Origin: Chondrilla cf. caribensis
Taxonomy: Eukaryota > Porifera > Demospongiae > Chondrillida > Chondrillidae
NCBI GenBank assembly: GCA_964020155.1
Contig: OZ026567.1
Span: 3,164,850-3,228,849 of the forward strand
Reading direction: 5' to 3'
DNA length: 64,000 nt
Below are positions 18,271 through 30,900 of this stretch, one piece after another. Below the pieces are notes generated by a model that saw only the letters and a list, made by a program, of their open reading frames with translations, was not told where the DNA came from and did not search any database. The position numbers and the translations under genes are program-made. Numbering within the stretch: the first letter of the stretch is position 1; every line of letters starts with the position of its first letter.

Positions 18271-20690
18271 AATTTTCAGTTTTATTAAAGAATGCATATA
18301 ATATCATTGGAATACATACGTATAAGTATGTACGTACATAATACACATACCACTACAGTATGTATTTCCAACATTATGAACACATTATAGTACTTCGTAT
18401 ACTGAGGAATATATGTACGTTATATTGTATGTATGCTGTCTGTACAGTACATTATACTCAATGTATGTACATACACACGTACAGTACGTGCTGTTATGTG
18501 TGTATACCCACATGTGTAAGTATACATGTAAACACCTTTTGTAAATGTGTGTATTGCATGGTACGTACATTTGTATGTATTGCAGTAAGTAACGTAGTAT
18601 GTATACCCGTACTCACCATGCCTGGGTTGGATTGCCTGGAGATATCCTCTTTCATGGGCTCCTGTGTGTGTGACACGTATGTACATACATATGTATGTTA
18701 GTGTACACTACTATATGATACACATACAGAATATGCTTACATGTGGGTAAATATGAAGGAATGGGTATACATTCATAGTACAGTAGTTTATGAATACTTT
18801 GGACTCTATGGTATGAGTGGTGTGTACATTCATTCAGCTGTACATGCTTACATCATAGATGATTGTGTCTGTGTTGTTCTGGGTCACAGATCTAGTACCA
18901 TCACCCCTGGCATCCGGTGTTCCGGCGAACACGGACTGAGGCACCTCGTACGGCTGTACCGTGTCGTCTTCATACTGTGGATCACGCCCCATGTCCAGCA
19001 ACTCAAGTGACAGGTCAGCCATGTTTCCATTTTCCTCTGTACGAACAGTGTATGCTACACCTATGAGTCACAAGACGATCACATGGCAGCACATCGCTTA
19101 CATGTAGCAGTTATGTGTTGTAGTGTGTGTATTATATGTAATAGTTATATCCTAATGTGGTGAATGATGGACAATTTATACAGCAAATACACGCATAGCT
19201 CAATACAACATATTATATGCAATAGAAATGTATTTACTAATTTCCTGCCTTGTTCTCACACAATTAATCCTAACAATGAAATCTGTCTGGTGACCTATGC
19301 TGTATCACTGACCTGTGCTACATGGCTCATGTATGCACAGTTTTTCCTTTGATCTAACCCTCAACCAGGATTCCAGTAATATTATATACAGTATATAACT
19401 AGCCATGAACACAATTCAGACCTTCCTATGTACATATCAAATATAGCCATTACATCATAATAATAATATACTATGGCTGACAGCATGGATGTCACCATGG
19501 CTGACTTATTCAGTACCCCTTTGGTGCCACGAACGCTACAATTAGAATCCTACCTTTCCTTTATTGAAATTTATGAAAATATGTGAAATTCAAGATATTC
19601 CGGCTTTAAGCCTTGTAACATGACTTGTCTATCTTAAGAAGAAACAGAGAGACCGCCAAGGTGGCCGAGGTTTGCATTTTTTGGCATTTTGTCAAACTGT
19701 CCTCTGGCAGAAATAGGGCTTATCTTATAGCGCACACTCGACTAAGTTGTTGTTCGTTATAGATGTGTACTGCAGTCTTGAAATAGTGCCACAATTGGCG
19801 TTCTAATATTTGCACATTGGCCAAAATATCCCCAATAACACTACAAAAGGTGTGGGTGACCTCGACTGGACTCCCATATGGGATGGAAACAATTAACCTC
19901 GCTAAACCACTCGATAATTATAGTATCTAATTGATTCCAAGGGTGAAGCCGGAGGAATTAAATTAGACACTACAACTGCTGCAGCACACCCGAGGAGACA
20001 TAACTAGCTTGTATCAGTATTGGAAAAAATTGAACAAATGACCCCAAATAGCTGCTGTGAAAATATCAATGGAAGTGAGCATGTATCACATGTGAGGACA
20101 CTTTCCCACATACGTATGCCACAGCAAAAGGATGAAAATGTACACATGCCCCCTCCTGGAAACTTTTACCCTCTTGTTTGCTTTGTAATATCTGTAATAA
20201 CATCAGCTCTTGTGACTGAACGGTTTTCTGTTACATTCAACTAATTTTAGGGATGTAGATGAAACTTTTTTGTTCTCAGGATTGTGTGTGAACCCTCCGA
20301 ATTGAAATATGTGGGACATACGATAATCCCAAGCTTTTGTACAAGTGTTCCCGAAAACAGAAAATTGTAATCTCCCAAAGATCAATATTCTTGTTTTCCC
20401 CTCCCTTCTACTGACAACCATGCATTTCTCCCTCCTGGCCCTCTACAGTGTAATACAGTAATACAGTATAGTGCAGTGATGCTTTATGTACCGTTTTGTC
20501 CCCGTTTTCTGAAGGACTTGATGCGTCTTCTTCCATCGAACCTCTTCTTGTACACGAGGCAGTAGCACATGCTCCACGCCACAGTGCAACAGGTGAAAAC
20601 AATGATTAGCAGACACGCAAAGGCGATAAACAGGGAAAAGTATGTCACACACTCCTTGTCTTCTACATATCCACTACATACGTTCCCCAT
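8951..20690 (-). CDS. Gene B: receptor-like tyrosine kinase with a minimal extracellular part and a long modular juxtamembrane region, about 648 aa
   Basis: Fifteen exons: 20690-20492, 19060-18852, 18661-18617, 17815-17768, 17251-17213, 16235-16197, 16135-16046, 15797-15699, 14381-14232, 13309-12974, 12228-12161, 10631-10484, 10229-10023, 9680-9595, 9134-8951 (1947 nt, phases compatible). The first exon has Met-Gly-Asn-Val-Cys about 15 residues before a helix (LFIAFACLLIIVF), then basic residues (KKRFDGRRR). I find no signal peptide upstream, and the splice site before this exon would be phase 0, unlike the phase 1 of its paralogues, so initiation here is my choice. Seven or more small phase 0-0 exons encode acidic segments with Tyr (EPVEIEPYITHYE, TEETIIYE, DEALYE). 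The kinase is intact: [43 protein letters not shown]. Alternatives are a missed distant ectodomain exon or alternative use of the small exons. Confidence 0.8.
10233..10410. repeat. (GT)n microsatellite in gene B
   Basis: Sits immediately upstream (in transcript sense) of the DFG exon of gene B, ending a few bases from its acceptor at 10230/10231. Confidence 0.95.
10632..12160. other. Long intron of gene B with no recognised element
   Basis: About 1.5 kb between the hinge exon and the HRD exon of gene B, where paralogous introns are much shorter or filled by microsatellite. The segment 11000-11900 is unusually free of simple repeats and somewhat richer in CG dinucleotides. I see no open frame with homology. 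Confidence 0.4.
12269..12437. repeat. Paired (GT)n tracts with a duplicated unique segment
   Basis: Two GT runs separated by unique sequence. The phrases TTCCTGATAATACAGATCAC and TTCATGATAATGCAAATCAC after each run are similar, suggesting duplication of tract plus flank. Confidence 0.85.
13657..13862. repeat. Degenerate MITE of the GCGGGAAA type
   Basis: Ends read TGGAAAGTTTCGTGGGACAA on the left and GAAACTTTCCCTTTATATGG on the right, a decayed inverted repeat that resembles the intact element at 38531-38742. It lies in an intron of gene B. Confidence 0.5.
16875..17150. repeat. (GT)n microsatellite cluster in gene B
   Basis: Three GT runs separated by short TTTGTGT, GCACGTTTGTCTGT and CATGTATGC interruptions, in a juxtamembrane intron of gene B. 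Confidence 0.95.
17979..18270. repeat. (GT)n microsatellite cluster in gene B
   Basis: About 290 bp of GT with GGTGT interruptions and one CTCTCTCTCT patch, between two small juxtamembrane exons of gene B. Confidence 0.95.
19143..19375 (+). repeat. Copy of a roughly 230-bp repeat family
   Basis: Begins TAGTTATATCCT and ends CAACCAGGATTCC. It shares long stretches (AATGAT-GACAATTTATAC, CACACAATTAATCCTAACAA, CCTTTGATC) with copies near 27690, 34785 and 59413. The ends ATATCCTGG and CCAGGATA are inverted, which suggests a short-ended non-autonomous DNA element. Confidence 0.75.
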
Positions 20691-21335
20691 AGCCAAATTC
20701 TACAGAACAGAAAACGTGCATATAATGTGTGGGCATCTGTTCTAGCCTGTCACTTGATTCTCATTATTGCATACATTTCTGATGCCTGCCACTGGGGGTA
20801 CTTTGATCATGAAACTAGGTTCTTAATGTATGTACATTACTGGATGTGAATACCTTTTGTGTATGCACTGTGAGAGGTGTTTGTTCATGTCTGTATCCTG
20901 TTCAGTTGTAAATGTAACATTTTCATGCAAATTTACACGTTATAAAAATTTACGTGTTATGTAATTTTCGCAATTTCACAAAACAGCAGTTGCTTGTGAA
21001 TATAAACCGAAGCAAAACATTTGTTCGTGTTATGCACATACGTACATATTGAGTACAAAGACACAGAAATAGAATATGAAAAGTGTCTTACACAACAGTT
21101 GGTGGAATTTATGCAACATGAATGTATGCGGTAAATCTGTTATTCACAGAGTGGAGTATCGACCAGCTGTACACCTATCATTGTGTGTTCTCCTCACACC
21201 CTCCTCATGTGTGTATGTATATTGGGACTCAGGGGGCACAGTATTCAGTCTATCACTCTCCTTGTCTCGTACACCTAGCTGATATTTTTGTGTTGTTACT
21301 GTATGTTCTACAAATTGTGTGGTACCTCTTGTACT

Positions 21336-21393
<58 letters not shown>

Positions 21394-21675
21394 AGCAAGT
21401 AAACACTTGGGAAGAATGTAGGGCGACCTGGATTATCTTCCTTCTCGTGAAAGTCCTGTTAAACTGTTTCTAATAGTAGTAGCCACAGCCACTGTGAGTG
21501 AGGGGGAGGTTCCAATATGCTCCTAATCTAGAGTTTCTATTCTTACTGTCCCAAAGGAGTTATATATCCGGAGAAAGTATGGAGTAGGGTATTCTCTACA
21601 GTACATACGGTACCATGTCTTCATATTTATGTTCACACCACGTGTAGTGAGCCTTGAAACTACTACCGTACTCAC

Positions 21676-21815
21676 ATTTTCACTTGTTGGGTTTTGGCCA
21701 GGGAAGCGTTTTCGTTGCCCTTCAGTAGGACTGTCGGAAGTAGTGACCAGCCAGCGATGGTGTGTTGGTATCTCACGCTACAGACACTTGGGGCACCCTC
21801 CACTCTGCCCACTCT
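21676..21815 (-). other. Candidate ectodomain exon upstream of gene B (uncertain)
   Basis: On the minus strand a 140-nt open segment lies between a TATAG acceptor and a strong GTGAGT donor, ending in phase 2 like the second exon of A, D and E. The translation includes CSVRYQHTIAGW and VLLKGNENASL, which is only vaguely like the end of the array ectodomain. No partner exon joins it in phase to the membrane exon of B. It could be a relic of a lost ectodomain or chance. Confidence 0.25.
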
Positions 21816-22364
21816 CTATACTGTGTGAATTTCTCTGACCATTCACTGTATATGTAGCCTGTATGAACTAGTTATAGAAATCTATTCCTTATAACATGTA
21901 CACAATACATTATAATTTACATTTGTATGTATTTATATTACTATGCTTAATATATATTTGTATAATGCATATATATTAGTGTGCTTATGTATTATATATT
22001 GCTATACATTTTAAGCATAATTGTTATAATGCATATGTATATATGTATACTCAATGTTTGGACGGTTTCCTGGAGTAACATATTGAAAACATTGTTCGAA
22101 GTGAATGTACACGGAAATACTAGCTGTAGGAAAAGTGCTCTTTTGATGTTGTAGGAATGCACTATGTTGTAGCAATTTGCATAAATGTTTACATTGCGTC
22201 ACTGAGTATGAGTGTTGATGTCCACTCCATAGAAATGGCTGCAATCTATAACATTGCTGACCCTGTGTGCCCCTTGTGACTACATATGCCATTAATTTTT
22301 ATGGTCATGATTCGAAATGGAGAGACATGGCCAGCAGTCCCAAAATAGGAAATATCAAATATAC

Positions 22365-22538
22365 AGTGGAACCTCTCTATTCCAAACCTCTGAATTGCAG
22401 AAACCTCTGTAATAAGGACACCATTCTGTGTCCCAGTGTAGTACTGTAGTGTATTAAGTGACCTCTGAATTGAGGACACCTCTGTATTAAGGACTAAATT
22501 TAAGGTCCCAAAGTGTCCTTAATAGAAAGGTTCCACTG
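22365..22538. mobile_element. MITE, CAGTGGAACC family
   Basis: A 174-bp element flanked by TA on both sides, starting CAGTGGAACCTCTCTATT and ending AATAGAAAGGTTCCACTG. The interior phrase GACACCATTCTGTGTCCCAG is shared, in inverse orientation, with three further copies. TA target duplication and these termini are typical of Tc1/mariner or pogo-derived MITEs. Confidence 0.85.
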
Positions 22539-22584
22539 TACTCCAATACAGTACTGCACTTGTGGGACTATGTGTACCCGTTAT

Positions 22585-22836
22585 AGTAGAACACTGTATG
22601 CTACTGTGTGTAACCTCTGCAGTAGAACACTGTATGCTACTGTGTGTAACCTCTGCAGTAGAACACTGTATGCTACTGTGTGTAACCTCTGCAGTAGAAC
22701 ACTGTATGGTACTGTGTGTAACCTCTGCAGTAGAACACTGTATGGTACTGTGTGTAGCCTATGCAGTAGAACACTGTATGGTACTGTGTGTAGCCTCTGC
22801 AGTAGAACATTGTATGGTACTGTGTGTACCTGTTAC
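22585..22836. repeat. Minisatellite, 36-bp unit, 7 copies
   Basis: Unit starts AGTAGAACACTGTATG(C/G)TAC. Seven tandem units sit directly after the MITE. Being a multiple of three, they keep long frames open by chance; these are not genes. Confidence 0.92.
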
Positions 22837-23063
22837 AGCATAGTTGTTTGCATGGTTCTCTTGCCCCATTCAAAGCAGTAAATACTAACATCTCTCGTAT
22901 ATTGGACTGTACCATTGTATAGCCTTTGTTTTCTTAACATGCAGTTTGACTGATATTACATACAAGTCTCCACATATGCTTAAAGGCAACAGCTACACAC
23001 AAGCACACACTCCTGTTCACTTATAATGTATCAAGATCCAACGTGATAGTAAGTATATGTATT

Positions 23064-23255
23064 TTATGTATTGTCTTTGTAAGTAAACTGTAGGTCTCTG
23101 TAAAGCTCCACTCCATTCACGAGATTACCACCTAGTTTCTTGGCTTTAGACGACACCTGGCTATCCTGGCTGCTCCATGCCAGCAGTGAAGTTGGGTCAC
23201 TAGTGAGAATTTCTGTTGTGTCCTTGAATGATGGTCTTTTGTGGTGGTCTGGGTT

Positions 23256-23323
<68 letters not shown>

Positions 23324-23379
23324 TATGTGTGTGTGTGTGTGTGTGCGTGCGTGCGTGCATGTACGTGTGTGTGTGTGTA

Positions 23380-23442
<63 letters not shown>

Positions 23443-25245
23443 ATGTGTGTATTGTGTGTATGTGTGTGTTTGTGTGGTGTGTTAGTATTTGTGTGTGTGT
23501 GCATGCATGTGTGGGGTAAGTTGGTTGGAAACGTTTGGTAAGCTGGTTGGTCGCATGAGTGCTGTGTAACTTCTATTTTACAAAATAATGTGTATATTTG
23601 TACATGGATTCTTGCCCATCCAATTTTATAGCTAAACTTGGAATGACGAGAAAGGATATCTATTTGCTTTGGTGACATTGATGATCAATATTGATTATTA
23701 TTACGTATAATATTATTATGTATAATTACTATGCATATGTATGGGTGTTGTGTACGTATGTACATATGTAGTATATAAACGTATGAACTATATGCAGTAG
23801 CTACAGTATGTACAGCTGTATATACATGCATACACATTGTGATGTATGCAATAACTGTCATTTTGTCCATGCACTCAAATCTGGTGCAATTCTGCAATTT
23901 TAGGCGCTAAAGAGCTGAGTCTAGTTTTGTTGCAAGTTCACATGTATTGGTTGTGGTCCATTGCAAACCAATTCTATTTGAAGAAATTGTTCTGTAGATC
24001 TACGTATGCCACAATGTGTTCAATGCAGACAAATGTTGACTTTTCAAATGTTTTCATTGTGATTTATTGCTATTTGTTTGGAAATGGATCTTGTAACTTG
24101 GGTTGAATGTTGCCTGCTGCCATGGTAACACATGCCTACATGCCAAACTCACCAACATTCGACCATGATTTTGTACACGTTTCTCGGGCAACCAGGGGGA
24201 GGAGAGAGGCAAAATCCTGTCTCGAGTGCCGATATCACCTAGAGTAAGAGGTACAGAGCAACACTTGATCCATTACGAGCCTTACAAGCCAGAGATTGAA
24301 TTCAGAACATGTGCAACACCATACATTGTAAAATTTTTGTGGCAGAAAATATTTTGTGAATCACTACTAGAAAGTGGGGTTAGATGAAATCTTTGCAAAG
24401 AATTTTCACGATTTAGATGATGACTATTTTTAATCGTACTGCTACAACTCTCTATCAAACTATTCACTTTGACAGCTTCATACGCCCAACTTAACAACTC
24501 CTGTGGATATTCGTTGATTGTCTGCCATTTGAGATGACAACATCATTCATGAAGCCTTCTCATTGGCATACAAATATATTTGCAAAATAAATAATAGAAA
24601 ACGGCCCTTATGTGTGAAATTCATGAAAATTTTGGCCAGAAATATCAAATACGGAGATATGATATAGGAACATATTGTAGTTTTGTAGTACAAATGTACA
24701 TATGTGGGTACTGTACTTATGTAAGAGTGTGTATCCACAGTATGGACACACATTTTACGCCTATACATATAATAACGTACGTATAGTACGTGTATAATAT
24801 TATGTACTGTACATAATACCTTCAAGCACAGCAATAGCATGGAGCTGTGTCCACTTGTACATATTTGCATAATATTATCTCTTCATACGTAGATGGTACA
24901 ATACAGTGTATTGTGCATATGTTATAGCTGGACACATAACGTTTACTTCTGTGGAATACATGTGTATACTGCATGTATATGCATATGTTCGCATAATGTG
25001 TATTTGTACTAACGTCTTCTATTTCCCATTCTTCAAACGGTTTGTGTCCGAGTGACCATATCTCGTACATGACCATCCCATAACTCCACACATCACTTTT
25101 AGTACTGTATTTCCTGTACAAAATGGCCTCAGGAGCTGTCCACTTGACTGGTATACGACCTCCCTTTGTTTCATAGTAGGTCTTCTCATCCAAAGTACGT
25201 GACAGCCCAAAGTCACCAATCTGATGTATGAATTACCACATTATG

Positions 25246-25283
<38 letters not shown>

Positions 25284-25325
25284 ATGCGCGTACATGTGTG
25301 TGTATGTGTGTGTGTGTGTGTATTC

Positions 25326-25377
<52 letters not shown>

Positions 25378-26084
25378 ATGTGTGTGTGTGCCCATTGTAC
25401 GTGTATATACCTTGCAATTGTGGTCCTTGTCCATGAGTACATTTCTAGCAGCAAGGTCTCTGTGTATGAATGTTTTCCCTGATAAATACTCCATTGCTTG
25501 GGAAATTTGTTGACAAAAGCGTAGTAATGTCAGAGGATTGCTTTTTAGCCTGTGCCATATGTACAGATGGTCGTTATGCAGTTAGTTACATATTTCAGTC
25601 TGAATATATTGTGTGTAATGTGATATACTGTAGGTACGTATTGTATGCACTTACGTACTTCTTACTCCAATGAATGAGATACTCCCTCAGATCTCCTTCA
25701 GGCAAGTATTCCATCACTATCATCATCTGTGGTGCATGTTGGAGGGTGTACACACATACGTACATACTGTACATAAGTATGTGCATGTATACTTAATATC
25801 ATATTAGCTCTAATTTTCATGGGGTGTACATGTACGTACGTACATTACTCAAATCGACAACTGGGCTGGGCAATGAACAAATCTCTTTGGCTGGCTTTTT
25901 TTTGGGAGAGAAGGTATTAATACATGTTTGTGAATTTACAATTATTCACAAAATCCTCAAAAATATACTACACCCTGTGAAAAGTGGAGCACATGTTATG
26001 TACCACATGGATGTACGTATGTATGTATCACTGGACTCAAACGCACCCACACACCCACACACACCCACACAAATGACGCCCGCG

Positions 26085-26140
<56 letters not shown>

Positions 26141-28351
26141 CTTTGCTCAGGTTGCTAGAATTGTATGTATTGAGTCTCACTGTACAGTGTGCACATATCG
26201 TGGTGGACTGCACACAAGGTGTATGATATGGACGGTAACCTCACCATTTCTTCCGATTCCACCATTCCGTACAGTCTGACCACGTGTGGGTGCTGGAATT
26301 GGCCCATAATGGCTGCCTCCTTCAACAACTTCAACTTATCCCCTGCATCCTGTGTGCTCAAAAGGGTCTTAACAGCAGCATCAAATTGACTTCCTTCATA
26401 TGTCATCTGGGCTCTATAGACCGTTCCAAATTCTCCAATTCCGATTTCTTCCTTCAGTTTGATGTCTGATTTGGGGATTTTTGGATACATATGCTGTTGG
26501 AATAGTCTCCTATAGAGCTCCTGTATACTGTCAGGTGGTTCCCAATATTGGGAATCTTCTTCAAGTGCTGCATAGGTGTGTGGAATCTAGAGTGTTTGAG
26601 AAGGGTACTTGGAGGGACATCTCCTTCGTTGAACGTCAAACGTTAAAATCATGCTTGTATTGTATTGTATGTGTTTGTATATACGTTTGCCAAACATAAT
26701 TTCACGTAAACATTTGTTGATAATAATGTGTACATATATATACCATATCTGTGTGATATTGCATGCAAATGAGTGGTGCCTTCATTGTTTCTGTGTATGT
26801 ACTGTGTGTGTAAATTGTACTCACCACTCCCTGTTGTTGAATTTGAGTGTTACTGTGTACAACCTCCTTTGGAACAGAATGGGATTTTGTGTTATTTGGA
26901 TTTGGTATTATGTTTCATTGTTGGCTTGTGTTCAAATTTTTTCGCATACTGTGTATACTGTAGCTTATGTGCATGTACAGTGAATGCTTGGTAATTCGCC
27001 GCAATTCATTTTCACAAATATTGTGGATTAATGAGTTTGGTGGATTAACTGGATGTTCGTTGGTACTTGTACATTATATTGGTACTGGGAAATTGTGGCG
27101 GATTAAAAGATTTAGTGGATAAAGTGATGGCGGATTAACGAGAATTCGCTGTATACGTATGTACGTATATGCAGTCACAGATTCACACCAATATGTCGTA
27201 TTACGGCACAATTGCAATAATATTACAATTAATTTACATTGCGCTGTGATGTCATTATGGCACAATTTCGGTAGGGATGGAGCAAAACCATAATCATTTT
27301 ACGATTCCACTACGATCGAATTACGATTAAACTATGATATTCTTAATACTTAGGGATAAACAACTCTGATTATGCTACGATTGAATTATGATGTTAATAC
27401 AAGTGAATTACAATGACTGCAATTCACATTATGATACTTTATGATTCTGCTACAATTTCATTACATTACAATATGTCATGTTTCCATAGCGTGTACTGTA
27501 CATACACCATTGTACATTGGTTCTGTTTTAAAGATGTGCACGTATGTACGTACAGTATGTAATAGTTATATCCTGCCTAGGTGTGCTGTAGCAGATGCTA
27601 ATTGATTACCGAGGGCGAAGCCCGAGGTAATCTGTTAGCACTTTATCTGCTGCAGCACACCTAGGCAGGATATACGTAACTACCTTGTATCCTGGCGTTG
27701 TGAATGATAGACAATTTATACTGCAAATATGCGCATAGCTCAATACAACATATTATATGCAATGGAAATGTGTTTACTAATTTCTTGCCTTAATTGTTCT
27801 CACACAATTAATCCTAACAATGAAACCTGTCTGGTGACCTTTGCTGTATCACTGACCTGTGCTACATGGCTTATGTATGCACAGTTTTTCCTTTGATCCA
27901 CCCCTCAACCAGGATACAAGTTTGTATGTGTACATTGTTTGTGCACTGGTACAGTATATGTATGTATGAATGGTATGTACGTACATACGTACGTATGTGT
28001 GTATTTGAGCTCACATCATAAAATGGAGCACTCTCTTCGTCCAAGCTAGCCTTCCTGTGGCAAGTTGTCTCCATGCCGTTCTGTGTAATACAAGCACACA
28101 TACCAAGTACTGGGTGTGCATGCGTATACTGCACCTGTATATTCCTGTGTATGTATTGCTATCACAGTGTGTGGTATTGCCTTACCATTTCGTAATGACC
28201 TTCGATTTCTTCATTTCCTGTTTCAGCTATGGCTTCATTGTCACCACTTTTTCTTGTCCTTTGCGTCAAGGCTGGGAAAAGTACAGGTATGTGGAGTGGA
28301 TATGTTGTGTTATGTAGTTAAGGGGCTTTTTATGCTATGGTAAAGATGTGT

Positions 28352-28413
<62 letters not shown>

Positions 28414-28429
28414 ATGCGTATGTGTGTAT

Positions 28430-28490
<61 letters not shown>

Positions 28491-29412
28491 TGTGTGTATG
28501 GTAGTTACAACATGAGGTAGAGAGGAAGTGCCCTCCACAGCTGTGCCTACTGTGTGTGTGTGTTCGTTTTCACTGAATTTGTGTTTACTTTAATGCATTT
28601 TCATTTAATTTGTGTCACAATGTTTGTTATTTTTGGGAGTTATAAACAATAAACAGTGGACCCAGTGGTACTGGTTGGGCTACAAGTCACTCATTTGTTG
28701 GCCTCAATAAGAAATGAACCTTGTATTGCTTCAACTGAGTTTGAAGATGTTTTAGAAATACGTAGTTGTTATCTATTTCCTCTGTATTTGCAGGTGTTTG
28801 GCCTGTGTTTTGATGGGGTGTCTTCCTTCAGTCAAGGATGTCATTGATAATGAGAGTCTGGACTGGACAAAACCTTGGCGATTATCATGAAGAAAATAGC
28901 CTGGAAATACCATCTACACCTCACTGCCATTACAAGGAAGCTTCCCTCACAAAGTAGGACATAGTGTACATATGCATAGTCAGTAACAATTTGTATGTTC
29001 CAAGGCTGAAGGCAAACCCAAGGTTTAATCCTTTTTTTCAAATATATTCCACTCAGACTGATATACTGTGGTAGTACAGATACTGATATACCCAGGTAAT
29101 GCAGTAAGACTCCTTTGTTAAGGACATTATGGACTTCACTTTTGTGACCTTATTTTTCCTCAATTCAGAAGCTGTGAGAGTTATGGCACTGTAATACACT
29201 TCCTCACCTTTCAACTCTCTTGATTTTTTTCTGGACTTGACACAGTAGCAGATACAGCAGGAGAATGTGGACAGACAGCTAACCAGCAGTACAAGTAGCA
29301 CCACACCCAGAACTATTGATGTAAACCATCCATTAGGTAAGCAAATATGAATTATTTCTTCAGTTATGTTACAACGATTTTCTGTCATTGATGTGTTTTT
29401 CCCGCCTGTCAT
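23064..29412 (-). CDS. Gene C: receptor-like tyrosine kinase with a short extracellular end, about 477 aa
   Basis: Ten exons: 29412-29208, 28271-28186, 28080-28015, 26866-26825, 26586-26245, 25726-25659, 25549-25411, 25220-25014, 24238-24153, 23256-23064 (1434 nt, phases compatible). The proposed start [20 protein letters not shown] gives about 30 extracellular residues with NTS and NIT glycosylation sites, a membrane helix ([13 protein letters not shown]), and a basic stop ([10 protein letters not shown]). A phase 1 acceptor inside this exon before residues NRCNITEE would match D and E, so an unseen upstream ectodomain remains possible, but I find no signal peptide in 29.4-30.9 kb. Juxtamembrane exons carry HYEM and FYD ends. 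Kinase landmarks: [48 protein letters not shown], with a divergent tail ([13 protein letters not shown]). The acceptor of the last exon is formed directly by the end of a (CA)n tract. Confidence 0.78.
23259..23505. repeat. (GT)n microsatellite cluster forming the acceptor of gene C's last exon
   Basis: In transcript sense the tract reads (CA)n and its last unit CACACAG is the 3' splice site of the final exon of gene C. Confidence 0.93.
25247..25390. repeat. (GT)n microsatellite in gene C
   Basis: Fills the short intron between the HRD exon and the DFG exon of gene C. Confidence 0.95.
26040..26140. repeat. (CA)n-(GA)n tract in gene C
   Basis: CACCCACACA stretches followed by pure CA and then GA. 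This is the one clear intragenic tract with CA on the plus strand, so it reads TC/TG in the transcript, opposite to the others. Confidence 0.9.
26978..27151. mobile_element. MITE, CAGTGAAT family
   Basis: Starts CAGTGAATGCTTGGTAATTC and ends GGATTAACGAGAATTCGCTG with TA on both sides. It is closely similar to 51493-51670 and, inverted, to 42499-42667. Confidence 0.8.
27569..27916 (+). repeat. Copy of the 230-bp repeat family adjoining a 100-bp palindromic element
   Basis: At 27569-27674 the arms ATATCCTGCCTAGGTGTGCTG and CAGCACACCTAGGCAGGATA form an inverted pair around an inner hairpin (TACCGAGGGCGAAGCCCGAGGTA). The remainder (27690-27916) is the 230-bp family. A diverged relative of the hairpin lies near 19910-20010 (AAGGGTGAAGCCGGAGG). 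Confidence 0.75.
28349..28500. repeat. (GT)n microsatellite in gene C
   Basis: Two GT runs in the intron between the membrane exon and the first juxtamembrane exon of gene C. Confidence 0.95.
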
Positions 29413-30105
29413 TCTCCACTATCCACTTCCAACTGAATTGCCAACACTTCTTCTTGTGAGTCACAAAAAGTGACACCTCTTTCTTCTTTCTTGTTTATAT
29501 TTCAATGTTAGTCTACTAAAGTGCCTGTAACGATGCTGCAATGGGCACTTATTGCCTTTTCACTATATATGTAGATACAGACTATCTGAAAGCCTACTCA
29601 ATTCACAGTATAATAATATTATTATATGTAAATATACAGTGTGTGTAGGCTGAATATAATATGTCATACATACGTATATGTATAACATTATTTCACTATG
29701 AAATTATCTGAATGTATTTGTATTTATATACACATTGTATGGGATAACATTGTGTGTACATTGTATGGAAGTGACTGTTATTGTTAGAATGCTGCTATTA
29801 ATAGAAACTTGTAGCATGATGTAATGGTCACGGCTGGAATACTGTCACCAGCATAACCATATATGGCTGTGAATCCCAACCTGAACATACATATCCCATA
29901 TACTGAGTAGCTGCATTGAATTGGTGTTAGTTGCATTCTCAAGAAGTGGTCTGTTTGATGAAGTTTATATGCATATTTTTGATGAAAAGACACAATTCCT
30001 CAAATGATGCTTTCTGTTAGTAATATTTCACATTTATTTTCAACGTCTGACTGTTTCACCTTACCAGGTGTTAATGAATGTGTATGTACGTATGTATGTA
30101 TAACA

Positions 30106-30440
<335 letters not shown>

Positions 30441-30724
30441 AGTACAGTATACGTACATGTGTAAGTATACGTATGTACAGTTTATATACCTACATGTGTA
30501 AGGTGTATGTGTGCCTTTGTATGCTGATCATGTTTTTGTATAATATGTAAAATGTGGTATTTGAGAGTTGCCTGTTTGAAATTCCCGGTATCCTTCATGT
30601 TGAACATATAGTGATTGAAAATTCATGCATATTTTCACAGGATTGCATGTTGATGAGTATGGAAGCCATCAATCTGCGAGTTAATAATTGCGTTACAAAC
30701 CACTATGTGAAAAAAATGAGAATA

Positions 30725-30855
30725 TAAAACTCCCTGTAAGTTAATAATAAGAATGCAGAACTCACTGTAAGTTAATAATAAGAATGCAGAACTCCCTGTA
30801 AGTTAATAATAAGAATGCAGAACTCACTGTGAGTTAATAATTGAGAATGCAGACT
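30725..30855. repeat. Minisatellite, about 31-bp unit, 4 copies
   Basis: Unit contains CTGTAAGTTAATAATAAGAA followed by TGCAGAACTC. It lies just downstream of the stop codon of gene D. Confidence 0.85.
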
Positions 30856-30900
30856 ACCATGTGAGCTTGTAAGTAACATTAGAGTCAATGTCTGTTCTAG

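Larger units (their letters stand above)
21816..23063. other. Spacer between genes C and B
   Basis: AT-rich, with a MITE (22365-22538) and the 36-bp minisatellite. No signal-peptide exon for gene B is visible here. Confidence 0.5.

Noticed and set aside
29100..29207. ITIM-like segment (VYYSAI) following the membrane helix of gene C
   Set aside because: A strong GTGAGG donor at 29207 in the right phase ends the exon before this segment, so it is intronic.
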